In this document: one piece after another, positions 15,204 to 23,362 of the stretch
Layout: each line of letters starts with the position of its first letter
Position numbering within the stretch: the stretch's first letter is position 1
Source of the DNA: Streptomyces sp. ISL-98
Lineage (GTDB): Bacteria > Actinomycetota > Actinomycetes > Streptomycetales > Streptomycetaceae
NCBI RefSeq assembly: GCF_018614055.1
Contig: NZ_JAGGPB010000070.1
Coordinates: 1-64,000 of the forward strand
Direction: 5' to 3'
DNA length: 64,000 nucleotides
Notes under the pieces: model-generated
The model's input: the letters and a program-made list of their open reading frames with translations, nothing else
Database searches by the model: none
What the model was told of the DNA's origin: nothing
Translations under genes and position numbers: made by a program

Positions 15204-16280
15204 GTGCGCGCAGCCGTACTGCACGAGATAGGGCAGGACAAGCTCGAAGTCCTCGACGACGTCGAGGCGGTGGGCTTCGGCCCCGGCAAGGTCAAACTCC
15301 GCATCCGGGCCACCGGACTGTGCCACTCCGACATCTCCGCGATGAACGGCGTACTGCCCCAGCCCGCCCCCTTCATCCCCGGCCACGAGGGCGCGGGCGA
15401 GGTGATCGACGTCGGCGACGGCGTCACCGGCCTCAGCCAGGGAGACCGGGTCATCGTCTGCTGGCTGCCCGCGTGCCGGACCTGTGCGTCCTGCAAGCGC
15501 GGCCAGACGCACATGTGCCTCGCCGGCCTCATGAACGCGGGCGTGCCCAACTTCAAGCGCCCCGGCGGCGACGTCTTCGGCTTCGCCGGAACGGGCACCT
15601 TCACCGAGGAGGCCGTGGTTGCGGCGGGCTGCGCCGTACCGATCCCCGACGACGTACCGTACGAGATCGCCGCGCTCATCGGCTGCGGCGTGACGACCGG
15701 ACTCGGCGCGGCCATCAACACCGCCCAGGTGGAAGCCGGTTCGTCGGTCGCCGTCATCGGCTGTGGCGGCGTCGGCATCTCGGCGATCCAGGGCGCGAGG
15801 GTGCAGGGCGCGGCACAGATCGTCGCCGTCGACCCGGTCGCTTCGCGGCGCGAGGCGGCGCTGAAGTTCGGCGCGACGGAGGCCGTGTCGCCCGACGAAC
15901 TCGCCGACGCCAAGCAGCGCATCACCGCGGGCGAGGGCTTCGACTACGTCTTCGAGGTCGTGGGCAAGTCCGCCACGGCCCGGACCGCGTACGAGACGAC
16001 ACGGCGCGGCGGGACGCTGTGCGTAGTCGGCGCGGGCGCGATGGACGACTTGTTCCAGGTCAACATGTTCGAGCTGTTCTTCGACGAGAAGCGCATCCTG
16101 CCTTCGATGTACGGCGGCGGGGACGTGCTCCGTTCGTACGAGCGGGCCATCGCGCTGTGGCGCGCGGGCCGGATCGACCTGGAGGGCATGATCACGCACC
16201 GGGTGCGGCTGGACGGGATCAACGACGCTCTGGACCAGATGCGCACGGGCGAGGCGCTGCGCACGTGCATAGAAATCTGA
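15204..16280 (+). CDS. zinc-dependent alcohol dehydrogenase (MDR family)
   Basis: A 358-residue medium-chain dehydrogenase. Catalytic zinc ligands are Cys in GLCHSD and the GHEGAGEV segment. The structural-zinc lobe has CRTCASCKRGQTHMC, and NAD binding is by VAVIGCGGVGISAIQGA. It probably oxidises an alcohol to an aldehyde or ketone within the same catabolic pathway. It begins with GTG after AAGGGAG, 22 bases downstream of the MaoC gene and 12 bases before the SDR. The exact substrate cannot be read from the sequence; related enzymes occur in actinobacterial steroid and aryl/alkyl alcohol catabolism. Confidence 0.9.
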   Translation: MRAAVLHEIGQDKLEVLDDVEAVGFGPGKVKLRIRATGLCHSDISAMNGVLPQPAPFIPGHEGAGEVIDVGDGVTGLSQGDRVIVCWLPACRTCASCKRGQTHMCLAGLMNAGVPNFKRPGGDVFGFAGTGTFTEEAVVAAGCAVPIPDDVPYEIAALIGCGVTTGLGAAINTAQVEAGSSVAVIGCGGVGISAIQGARVQGAAQIVAVDPVASRREAALKFGATEAVSPDELADAKQRITAGEGFDYVFEVVGKSATARTAYETTRRGGTLCVVGAGAMDDLFQVNMFELFFDEKRILPSMYGGGDVLRSYERAIALWRAGRIDLEGMITHRVRLDGINDALDQMRTGEALRTCIEI

Positions 16281-16292
16281 GGGGGGAACCGG

Positions 16293-17249
16293 ATGCCACA
16301 GCTACTGCCGCAGCCACTCGACGGGCTGTCCGCGATCGTTACGGGCGCGGGCCGCGGCCTCGGCCGCGCCGAGGCGCTGGAACTGGCCGGGCTCGGGGCG
16401 AGCGTCGTCGTCAACGACTACGGGCAGCCGGGCCGCGACGGCTCCGGTGAGGCGTCGGCCGCCCCGGCGGAGGAGGTCGCCGCGGAGATCCGCGCGGCGG
16501 GCGGGCGGGCCGTCGCGCACCTGGGCGACGTATCCGACTACGAGCAGGCGGGCGAGCTGATCCAGCTGGCCGTCGATACGTACGGCAAGCTCGACATCCT
16601 GGTCAATAACGCGGGCATCCTGCGTGACCGGATGATTTTCTCGATGACCGAGGAGGAGTGGGACTCGGTGATACGGGTCCACCTCAAGGGCCACTTCAAC
16701 ACCACGCACTTCGCGGCCGGCCACTGGCGTGAGCGGTCGAAGGCGGCGGGGGGCCGTCCGGTGTACGGCCGGATCGTCAACACCTCGTCCGAGGCGTACC
16801 TGGCGGGTTCGGCGGGCCAGCCCAACTATGCGGCGGCCAAGGGTGGCATCGTCGGCCTGACGACGTCGACGGCGCTCGCCCTCGCCAAGTACGGGGTGAC
16901 GGCCAATGCGATCTGCCCGCGTGCGCGTACGCGTATGACGGAGGACGTCTTCGCCGGCTTCGCGGAACCCTCGGCCGGAGAACTCGACGCGCTGGCCCCC
17001 GAGCACGTTTCCCCGCTGGTCGGCTACCTGGCGTCTCCGGCGGCTGCCAAGGTCAACGGCCGGCTGCTGGTGGTCCACGGCGGCATGGTCGCGGTCATGG
17101 AACGCCCCAAGGTGGCGGCGAAGTTCGATACGTCGAAGGACGTTTTCTCGTACGCGGAACTGGACGACCGGCTGTCGTCGTATTTCGAGGAGCGTCCGGC
17201 GAACGAGACGTTTGGGGCGGCGGAGGTGCTGGCCCTGAAGCACGGCTGA
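16293..17249 (+). CDS. SDR 3-hydroxyacyl-CoA dehydrogenase-like enzyme (Hsd4A-like)
   Basis: A 318-residue short-chain dehydrogenase of the type that forms the N-terminal domain of peroxisomal multifunctional enzyme 2. The cofactor loop TGAGRGLGRAEALELA and VVVNDYG predict NAD(H). NNAGILRDRMIF and the active-site Ser/Tyr/Lys are present (NTSSEAYLAGSAGQPNYAAAK). Its length matches mycobacterial Hsd4A (Rv3502c). It follows the alcohol dehydrogenase by 12 bases with GGGGGG as ribosome site. With the MaoC protein it supplies the hydration and oxidation steps of one beta-oxidation turn. Confidence 0.9.
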   Translation: MPQLLPQPLDGLSAIVTGAGRGLGRAEALELAGLGASVVVNDYGQPGRDGSGEASAAPAEEVAAEIRAAGGRAVAHLGDVSDYEQAGELIQLAVDTYGKLDILVNNAGILRDRMIFSMTEEEWDSVIRVHLKGHFNTTHFAAGHWRERSKAAGGRPVYGRIVNTSSEAYLAGSAGQPNYAAAKGGIVGLTTSTALALAKYGVTANAICPRARTRMTEDVFAGFAEPSAGELDALAPEHVSPLVGYLASPAAAKVNGRLLVVHGGMVAVMERPKVAAKFDTSKDVFSYAELDDRLSSYFEERPANETFGAAEVLALKHG

Positions 17250-17270
17250 GGCGGGGGCGCCTGCGGCGGA

Positions 17271-17380
17271 GCCCCCACGCGGCGGCAGCCGCAAAATGTC
17301 ACAGCCGGGAAGGGGCGGGGAGGGGAACTGCGCCGCAGGCAACCCGCACTGCACGGTGCCCGCACACGCACGCACCGCAC
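17271..17380. repeat. dispersed GC-rich repeat, copy B (right half)
   Basis: GCGGCAGCCGCAAAATGTCA followed by CAGCCGGGAAGGGGCGGGGA and CGCCGCAGGCAACCCGCACT. This is the reverse complement of the left end of copy A plus the common right end. It lies directly after the SDR gene, between convergent genes. Confidence 0.75.
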
Positions 17381-17676
17381 AGGCACCGCCCCCACCCAGC
17401 TGTCTGGCTAGCGCTCCGTCGACCCCCGCCGATGGCGCCCCCGGGCCGGAGCCGTCGAGTCTTCCGAAGCCGCCGCACCCCCTCGGTGCCTCCCGGAGTG
17501 GCCGGCTTCGTCCCGCCCGCCGCCCGCAGTCTGCGGGCGCGTCTGGGTCGTGTCGGTTCGGGCTTCAGACATGTGGGAGATCCCCTGGAATCGCTGCGTG
17601 CACTTTCATGTGGAGCAAGGCCCGCCCCGCCGATACGGCCAACCGCCCCGCCCCCGGCTCAAATTCAACCACGCGT
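17381..17676. other. gene-free stretch
   Basis: About 300 bases between repeat copy B and the stop of the convergent gene at 17677. Frames are open on both strands only because of GC bias. I see no ribosome site, family motif, hairpin or promoter that I would defend. Confidence 0.5.
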
Positions 17677-18822
17677 TCAACCACGGACCCCACGCCCGGT
17701 GAGCGGCGACTGCTGGAGCGGTACGGGCTTGCACACCACAGGAGTGTCCAGAGGCCCAGATGGTTCCCCACCTGCGCATTCCACTTGTGCCGGTTCTGTG
17801 ATCAAGACCTCCGGAAGGGGGTCGTCCGGTGCCTCCACGCGCGCCACCCCACACGGCACAGAAGCCGTCGCGTACGGCAGTTGCAGCACCCCCTCCCGAG
17901 TCCACAGACCCGCCCCGGCCAACCACCCCTCCGGCGCCGCGATTTGATGGAGCCGGCGCCCCGAAGGGCGCCACACCCCCACCCAACTCCCCGCTGCCCC
18001 GTCGATCCGCATGCCCACCGCGCAGTTCTCCGGCGTCAGCAACTGCCCCGGCTGCACCGCGAACGGCGTCACCGCGCAGTCGGCCGGTGCCAGGCATTCC
18101 GGGAACCGCACCGGCAGCATGCTCCCCAGCACGCCCCACCCCAGCCGGTCGTGACCGGCCGCGTCCGACCGGATCAGCAGCAGCCCGCTGTCCACATCCG
18201 CGAGCAGCAGCCGGTCGTTGCTGCTTTCCGTGATCTGCAGCAGCGGCGTCGCCTCCCCGCCCCGCTCCAGGTCGACCGCCACCGCCTTCTTCACCCCGTC
18301 CGACTCCCGGTCCAGGGCGAGCATCCGCCCCGTACGGTCCAGCCATACGCCGCCCGAGCAGCGCCCTTCCACCTCGGCGACGTGCTCGGGCCCGAAGGTG
18401 CCGCCCGCCACCAGCCATACGTGGGTGGACAGTTCGCCCACAGCGAGGGCATACGCGTCTGTGCCGCCCGGGGCCGGTGGCAGCAGCGCCAGCCGCTCGC
18501 ACTCCACCGCTCCGACGGGCAGCTCCCCGGTCCGCGGCCCCGTCGGGTAGAGCAGGGAAAACACGTGCCGCCCGTCCACCCGCCGGTGGATGAGAACACG
18601 CCCGTCCTCCATCGGCAGCAGCCCGGTGTCCGCCTCCTCGGGCTGGTCCGCGGGCAGAGGCACGGCGTAGGGCTCGGGCCCGTCGAGCGTCCACCGCTCG
18701 GGAAACAGCGCGTCCCCGACGCCCGCCAGCCGCGCGGCGTACGAACCGTTGGCGGCGATCGTGAACACCGCCCGCCGCAGTGCGCCGCCGTCAGCGGCGC
18801 TTTCGATGGCACAGGCTGTCAT
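17677..18822 (-). CDS. conserved hypothetical protein, probable beta-propeller
   Basis: A 381-residue cytoplasmic protein without signal peptide or membrane segment. It consists of repeating short beta-like units with recurring G-x-W/L and D-x-x-G turns (GGVWLDRTGRMLALDRES, SGLLLIRSDAAGHDRLGWG, SWVGVWRPSGRRLHQI), as in WD40/PQQ-like propellers. I do not recognise a named family. The start is well set: GGAGGTGACTGACCG precedes the ATG. It is divergent from the iron-boxed binding protein at 19021, but there is no sign of a shared function. Confidence 0.7.
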   Translation of the reverse strand: MTACAIESAADGGALRRAVFTIAANGSYAARLAGVGDALFPERWTLDGPEPYAVPLPADQPEEADTGLLPMEDGRVLIHRRVDGRHVFSLLYPTGPRTGELPVGAVECERLALLPPAPGGTDAYALAVGELSTHVWLVAGGTFGPEHVAEVEGRCSGGVWLDRTGRMLALDRESDGVKKAVAVDLERGGEATPLLQITESSNDRLLLADVDSGLLLIRSDAAGHDRLGWGVLGSMLPVRFPECLAPADCAVTPFAVQPGQLLTPENCAVGMRIDGAAGSWVGVWRPSGRRLHQIAAPEGWLAGAGLWTREGVLQLPYATASVPCGVARVEAPDDPLPEVLITEPAQVECAGGEPSGPLDTPVVCKPVPLQQSPLTGRGVRG

Positions 18823-18967
18823 CGGTCAGTCACCTCCGGCGACCGAAGCTAGTTTTCGTACTTCCTGCCGAACAACACGAGACCGCCCACTTCACACATA
18901 AGGGTGGCCATCACCTGATTCGGCTGAGCCGGTGCGGGCGGGTGTGCTGTTCGTGGCACCGGGAGCG

Positions 18968-18986
18968 ATAAGTTAGGGCCGCCTAA
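18968..18986. promoter_or_regulatory. DtxR/DmdR-type iron box
   Basis: ATAAGTTAGGGCCGCCTAA matches the 19-base iron-box consensus TTAGGTTAGGCTAACCTAA at 13 positions, including the inner TTAGG and outer CCTAA. It lies 35 bases before the binding-protein start, where an iron-loaded repressor would block the promoter. Confidence 0.65.
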
Positions 18987-19020
18987 GGACGAACGAGCAT
19001 TGAGTTTCAGGAGCCCTTGA

Positions 19021-20076
19021 ATGTCCATACGATGCCGCGGCGCCGCCGCTGTCTCCCTCGCCGTGGCCGCGGCGCTCTCCCTCGCCGCCTGCGGGGGCAG
19101 CGCCGACAAGAGCGCCGTCGCGAGCGAGAAGAGCGGCGGCGACAAGAAGGCCGTGGCACAGGGCGGCAAGGACTTCGGGGACGCCGCGGCGAAGACCGCC
19201 GCGTACGGCACGGACGCCGAGCCCGGCCAGTTCCCGCGCACCCTCACCCACGCCATGGGCAAGACCGAGCTGAAGGCCGCGCCCAAGCGCGTCGTGGTCC
19301 TCGACGTCGGCGAGTTCGACAACGTCGTCTCGCTCGGCATCAAGCCCGTCGGCTACGCGCCCGCCGAAGGCGACGAGGGCATCCCCGGCTACCTGAAGAA
19401 GGACGCCGGCAACCCCAAGAACGTCGGCACCATCAACAACCTCAACCTTGAGGCGATCGCGGCGCTCAAGCCCGACCTGATCCTCGGCAGCCGGCTCCGC
19501 GCCGCCGACAAGTACAAGGAACTGTCTGCCATCGCGTCGACCGTCTTCTCGATCCGCCCCGGCTTCACGTGGAAGGAGAACTACCTCCTCAACGCCGCGG
19601 CCCTCGACAAGACCGCCGTAGCGAAGGCGAAGCTCGACGCGTACGAGAAAAAGGCGAAGCAGCTCGGCACCGACATCGCCGAGAAGAGCGGGAAGGACGG
19701 GAAGAAGCCGACCATCTCGATGGTCCGCTACCTCCCCGGCAAGATTCGTCTGTACGCCAAGGCCTCCTTCATCGGCACCATCCTTGAGGACGCCGGCCTG
19801 TCGCGGCCCAAGAACCAGCAGATCAACGACCTCGCCGCCGAGATCAGCCCCGAGCGCATCGACGAGGCCGACGCCGACTGGATCTTCACCGGCGTCTACG
19901 GCGACCCCAAGGCCACCAGCCAGGACAAGGCCGAGGACAACGCCCTGTGGAAGAAGCTCGGCGCCGTCAAGAAGGGCCAGGCCAAGGACGTACCGGACGA
20001 GACCTGGTACCTCGGCCTCGGCGTGACCTCGGCCGACAAGGTCCTCGACGACCTGCGCACGCATTTGGTCAAGTAG
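19021..20076 (+). CDS. iron-siderophore ABC transporter substrate-binding lipoprotein
   Basis: A 351-residue class III binding protein (FecB/BtuF fold). The lipobox LSLAAC at about residue 24 makes it a membrane-anchored lipoprotein. Typical lobes follow: VVVLDVGEFDNVVSLGIKPVG, then NLNLEAIAALKPDLILGSR and a C-terminal WYLGLGVTSADKVLDDL. It would deliver a ferric siderophore to a permease encoded elsewhere; no permease, ATPase or siderophore synthesis genes adjoin it. An iron box directly upstream supports iron-repressed expression. Degenerate copies of its 3' end (GGTCAAGTAG) continue for about 60 bases after the stop. Confidence 0.88.
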   Translation: MSIRCRGAAAVSLAVAAALSLAACGGSADKSAVASEKSGGDKKAVAQGGKDFGDAAAKTAAYGTDAEPGQFPRTLTHAMGKTELKAAPKRVVVLDVGEFDNVVSLGIKPVGYAPAEGDEGIPGYLKKDAGNPKNVGTINNLNLEAIAALKPDLILGSRLRAADKYKELSAIASTVFSIRPGFTWKENYLLNAAALDKTAVAKAKLDAYEKKAKQLGTDIAEKSGKDGKKPTISMVRYLPGKIRLYAKASFIGTILEDAGLSRPKNQQINDLAAEISPERIDEADADWIFTGVYGDPKATSQDKAEDNALWKKLGAVKKGQAKDVPDETWYLGLGVTSADKVLDDLRTHLVK

Positions 20077-20168
20077 GGGCTTTGGCCAAGTGGGGCCCTG
20101 GTCGAGCAAGCAGGGGCCCTGGTCAAGTAGGCGGCCTACGCCATGGGCGGCGGGGCACGGAGCGCAGG

Positions 20169-20174
20169 TAACCT
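20169..20174 (+). promoter_or_regulatory. -10 box of leaderless nif3-like transcript
   Basis: TAACCT six bases before the GTG at 20181, with only GTCCCC between. No ribosome-binding site precedes the start. Confidence 0.45.
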
Positions 20175-20180
20175 GTCCCC

Positions 20181-21017
20181 GTGCCCCGTCTGTCTGAAGT
20201 CATCGCCGCGCTCGACGCCCTCTGGCCACCGGAGCGAGCCGAAAGCTGGGACGCGGTCGGTACGGTCTGCGGCGATCCCGACGCCGACGTGACCCGGGTC
20301 CTGTTCGCCGTCGACCCGGTCCAGGAGACCGTCGACGAGGCCGTGAGGCTCGGCGCGAACCTCCTCGTCACCCACCACCCGCTCTATCTGCGCGGTACGA
20401 CGACGGTCGCGGCCTCCACCTTCAAGGGCCGCTCCGTGCACACCCTGATCAAGAACGACATCGCGCTGCACGTCGCCCACACCAACGCGGACAGCGCCGA
20501 CCCCGGCGTCTCCGACGCCCTCGCCGGTGCGCTCGATCTGCGGGTCACCGGGCCCCTCGTGCCCGACCCCACCGACCCCAAGGGCCACCGCGGCCTCGGC
20601 CGTATCTGCGAGGTCGACCCCCCGGCCACCCTGCGCCACTTCGCCGCCCGCGTCGCCGCCCGGCTGCCCGCCACCGCGCAGGGCGTCCGCGTCGCCGGCG
20701 ACCCGGACGCCCTCATCCGTACCGTCGCCGTCAGCGGCGGATCCGGCGACAGCCTCTTCGCCGAGGTACGGGCGGCCGGCGTCGACGCGTTCCTCACCGC
20801 CGACCTGCGCCACCACCCGGCCTCCGAGGCCCGCGAACAGACACCCCTCGCGCTGATCGACGCCGCGCACTGGGCCACCGAATGGCCCTGGTGCGAGCAG
20901 GCCGCCGCACAGCTCGACGAGATTTCCGACCGTCACGGATGGGACCTGCGCGTCCACGTCTCGAAGACCGTCACCGACCCCTGGACAACCCACCACTCTT
21001 CTGGAGCCCCCAACTGA
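20181..21017 (+). CDS. Nif3-like dinuclear metal centre protein
   Basis: A 278-residue member of the Nif3/YqfO family. Metal-binding histidines and acids are visible in NLLVTHHPLYLRG, HTNADSADPGVSDALA and near the C-terminus in DLRHHPASEAREQT and LIDAAHWATEWP. The family forms hexamers with a di-metal site; proposed activities include GTP cyclohydrolase I type 2, but the physiological role is unsettled. It is the first gene of a trio (zinc-ribbon protein, RNase H/phosphatase) conserved across actinobacteria. The GTG start has no ribosome site and appears leaderless. Confidence 0.92.
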   Translation: MPRLSEVIAALDALWPPERAESWDAVGTVCGDPDADVTRVLFAVDPVQETVDEAVRLGANLLVTHHPLYLRGTTTVAASTFKGRSVHTLIKNDIALHVAHTNADSADPGVSDALAGALDLRVTGPLVPDPTDPKGHRGLGRICEVDPPATLRHFAARVAARLPATAQGVRVAGDPDALIRTVAVSGGSGDSLFAEVRAAGVDAFLTADLRHHPASEAREQTPLALIDAAHWATEWPWCEQAAAQLDEISDRHGWDLRVHVSKTVTDPWTTHHSSGAPN

Positions 21018-21757
21018 ACGCCGCGCCCGCCGACCAGATCCGTCTCCTCGACGTCCAGGCCCTCGACCTCCGCCTGTCACAGCTCGCCCACAGGCGTAAG
21101 TCCCTCCCCGAGCACGCCGAGCTCGAATCGCTCACCAAGGACCTCGCGCAGCTGCGCGACCTGCTGGTCGCCGCACAGACCGAGGAGAGCGACACCACCC
21201 GCGAGCAGACCAAGGCCGAGCAGGACGTCGACCAGGTGCGCCAGCGCGCCGTCCGCGACCAGCAGCGCCTCGACTCCGGTGCCGTCACGTCCCCCAAGGA
21301 CCTGGAGAACCTCCAGCGCGAGCTCGTCTCGCTCGCCAAGCGCCAGGGTGACCTGGAGGACGTCGTCCTCGAAGTCATGGAGCGCCGCGAGACCATCCAG
21401 GAGCGCGTCGCCGAACTGACCGAGCGCGTCTCGTCCGTCCAGGCCAAGGTCGACGACACGACCGCGCGCCGTGACGCCGCGTTCGAGCAGATCGACAGCG
21501 AGGTCGCCACGGTCACCAAGCAGCGCGAGGTCGCCTCGGCCACCATCCCCGCCGACCTCCTGAAGCTGTACGAGAAGCTGCGCGTCCAGTCGGGTGGCGT
21601 CGGCGCCGCCCGTCTCTACCAGCGCCGCTGCGAGGGCTGCCAGCTGGAGCTCAACATCACCGAGGTCAACGAGGTGCGGGCCGCCGCTCCCGACACGGTG
21701 CTGCGCTGCGAGAACTGCCGCCGCATTCTGGTCCGTACGTCCGAGTCCGGCCTGTAA
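21014..21757 (+). CDS. coiled-coil C4 zinc-ribbon protein (CTG start)
   Basis: A 247-residue protein. An N-terminal antiparallel coiled coil spans about residues 20-180 (heptads rich in Leu, Glu, Gln and Arg). A C-terminal zinc ribbon follows, with CEGCQLELN and CENCRRILV as the two CxxC pairs. I place the start at CTG 21014: it overlaps the Nif3 stop as CTGA, has GGAG 8 bases upstream, and gives the expected N-terminus NAAPADQIRLLDVQ. The ATGs upstream lie deep in the Nif3 gene without ribosome sites. It may bind nucleic acid or act as an adaptor; the function is unknown. Confidence 0.88.
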   Translation: MNAAPADQIRLLDVQALDLRLSQLAHRRKSLPEHAELESLTKDLAQLRDLLVAAQTEESDTTREQTKAEQDVDQVRQRAVRDQQRLDSGAVTSPKDLENLQRELVSLAKRQGDLEDVVLEVMERRETIQERVAELTERVSSVQAKVDDTTARRDAAFEQIDSEVATVTKQREVASATIPADLLKLYEKLRVQSGGVGAARLYQRRCEGCQLELNITEVNEVRAAAPDTVLRCENCRRILVRTSESGL

Positions 21758-21760
21758 GCG

Positions 21761-23059
21761 ATGGGACGCAGCCTCGTCATCGAGGCCGACGGCGGCTCCC
21801 GGGGCAACCCGGGGCCGGCCGGCTACGGCGCGGTCGTGCTGGACCCCATCACGGGGGAGACGCTCGCCGAGGCCGCCGAGTACATCGGCTTCGCCACGAA
21901 CAACGTCGCCGAATACAAGGGCCTGATCGCGGGGTTGCGCGCCGCGCACGCCCTCGATCCCGACGCGACGGTCCATGTCCGTATGGACTCCAAGCTCGTC
22001 GTCGAGCAGATGTCCGGCCGCTGGAAGATCAAGCACCCGGACATGAAGCCGCTCGCGGCGGAGGCCGCGACGGTCTTCCCGCGCTCCCAGGTCACGTACG
22101 CGTGGATCCCCCGCGAGAAGAACAAGCACGCGGACCGGCTCGCCAACGAGGCGATGGACGCGGGCAAGAAGGGCAAGCAGTGGGAGCCGTCGGCTTCCAC
22201 CGCCGAATTCGCTGCCCGTGACGCGGCTCGCGATGCGGAGGCGGCGCGAGTCGTCGGCGATGCGACGGCGGGTGCGGCGAAGGCGCGGGCGGCGCTGACG
22301 GGGGCGGCGACGCGTACGGCGTCGGTGGTCCCGGCGCCGGCGTCCGCGTCCGGCGTACGTGAATCCCCTGCTGCCCCTGCTGCCGCTTCCGCCTCTGCTG
22401 CGCCGGCTGTCGGTTGGGGGGCCGCCGCCGATCTCGGTACGCCCGCCACGTTCGTACTGCTGCGGCACGGCGAGACGGCCCTCACCCCTGAGAAGCGGTT
22501 CTCCGGCAGCGGCGGCGCAGACCCTGCGCTGTCGGCGGTCGGCCGGCGCCAGGCCGAAGCGGTCGCCGTGGCGCTGGCCGCGCGCGGCACCGTCCAGGAG
22601 ATCGTCAGCTCCCCGCTGCGGCGCTGCCGTGAGACGGCGGACGTGGTGGCCGCACGCCTGGGGTTGACCGTTCGTATCGAGGAGGGCCTGCGCGAGACGG
22701 ACTTCGGTGCGTGGGAGGGCCTGACCTTCGGCGAGGTCCAGGAGCAGTACCCGGACGACCTGAACGCGTGGCTCGCTTCGGCGAAGGCGGCCCCTACGGG
22801 TGGCGGCGAGAGCTTCGCGACGGTGGCCCGCCGGGTCTCGGCGACCCGGGACAAACTGATCGCGCGGTACGCGGGCCGGACGGTCCTGCTGGTCACCCAC
22901 GTGACCCCGGTCAAGACCCTGGTCAGGCTCGCACTGGGCGCCCCGCCCGAGTCCCTGTTCCGCATGGAACTGTCGGCGGCGTCGCTGTCGGCGGTGGCGT
23001 ACTACGCGGACGGCAACGCGTCGCTGCGGTTGCTGAACGACACGTCGCACCTGCGCTGA
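21761..23059 (+). CDS. bifunctional RNase HI / histidine-phosphatase protein
   Basis: A 432-residue two-domain protein. The N-terminal RNase H domain (1-140) has the acidic residues in IEADGGSRGNPGPAGYG, NNVAEYKGLIAGL and VRMDSKLVVEQMSG, and cuts RNA in RNA-DNA hybrids. An Ala-rich linker (about 145-225) follows. The C-terminal histidine phosphatase begins FVLLRHGETAL (catalytic His) with SSPLRRCRETADVV, ETDFGAWEGL and LLVTHVTPVK, like CobC. The same fusion exists in M. tuberculosis Rv2228c, also next to a zinc-ribbon and a Nif3 gene. It starts three bases after the zinc-ribbon stop. Confidence 0.95.
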   Translation: MGRSLVIEADGGSRGNPGPAGYGAVVLDPITGETLAEAAEYIGFATNNVAEYKGLIAGLRAAHALDPDATVHVRMDSKLVVEQMSGRWKIKHPDMKPLAAEAATVFPRSQVTYAWIPREKNKHADRLANEAMDAGKKGKQWEPSASTAEFAARDAARDAEAARVVGDATAGAAKARAALTGAATRTASVVPAPASASGVRESPAAPAAASASAAPAVGWGAAADLGTPATFVLLRHGETALTPEKRFSGSGGADPALSAVGRRQAEAVAVALAARGTVQEIVSSPLRRCRETADVVAARLGLTVRIEEGLRETDFGAWEGLTFGEVQEQYPDDLNAWLASAKAAPTGGGESFATVARRVSATRDKLIARYAGRTVLLVTHVTPVKTLVRLALGAPPESLFRMELSAASLSAVAYYADGNASLRLLNDTSHLR

Positions 23060-23086
23060 GCGGTAGTCCGGGGTGCGGTGGGTGCG

Positions 23087-23322
23087 GGGCTTCTTTCCCC
23101 ACCCCGCCCCTTCGCGGCTGTGACATTTGCGGCTGCCGCCGCGGGGGGCTCCGCCCCAGACCCCGCTCCTCAAACTTCCCTAAGGACTACGTCCAGGGGG
23201 GACCCCGAGGGGCTGAGGTTTTCCGGCCGGGCCGGAAAACCTCAGCCCCTCGGAGTCTGGGGGCTCGCCCCCAGTTCGGGAAGGGGCGGGTCGGGGAACA
23301 AGCCCGCCGCAGGCGCCCCTAG
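23087..23322. repeat. dispersed GC-rich repeat, copy C
   Basis: Left end GCCCCTTCGCGGCTGTGACA, with TTTGCGGCTGCCGCCGCG. The middle module is in the opposite orientation (CTCCTCAAACTT ... GGACTACGTCC). The right end is CGGGAAGGGGCGGGTCGGGGA then GCCCGCCGCAGGCGCCCC. It fills the gap between convergent genes and contains the terminator at 23205-23253. Nothing else is visible here. Confidence 0.78.
23205..23253. terminator. giant hairpin, 24-bp perfect arms
   Basis: Arms 23205-23228 and 23230-23253 are exact reverse complements with a single base between them (centre CCGGCCGGGCCGG). It lies between the convergent RNase H/phosphatase and eda genes and should stop transcription from both sides. 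Confidence 0.75.
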
Positions 23323-23362
23323 GCCCGCAGCGCCGCCGCCTCCCGCGCCAGCCGCTGCGCCC

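Noticed and set aside
17432..17947. Open plus-strand frame downstream of repeat copy B
   Set aside because: Pro/Arg/Ser-rich, no ribosome site, overlaps the end of the minus-strand gene at 17677 and has no recognisable motif.
19021..20076. Assignment of the binding protein as DesE or another named siderophore receptor
   Set aside because: Family and iron box are clear, but no siderophore synthesis or permease genes adjoin it, so the ligand cannot be named.
21077..23173. 698-codon minus-strand frame opposite the zinc-ribbon and RNase H/phosphatase genes
   Set aside because: Shadow of GC-biased codons; both sense genes have complete catalytic or metal motifs.
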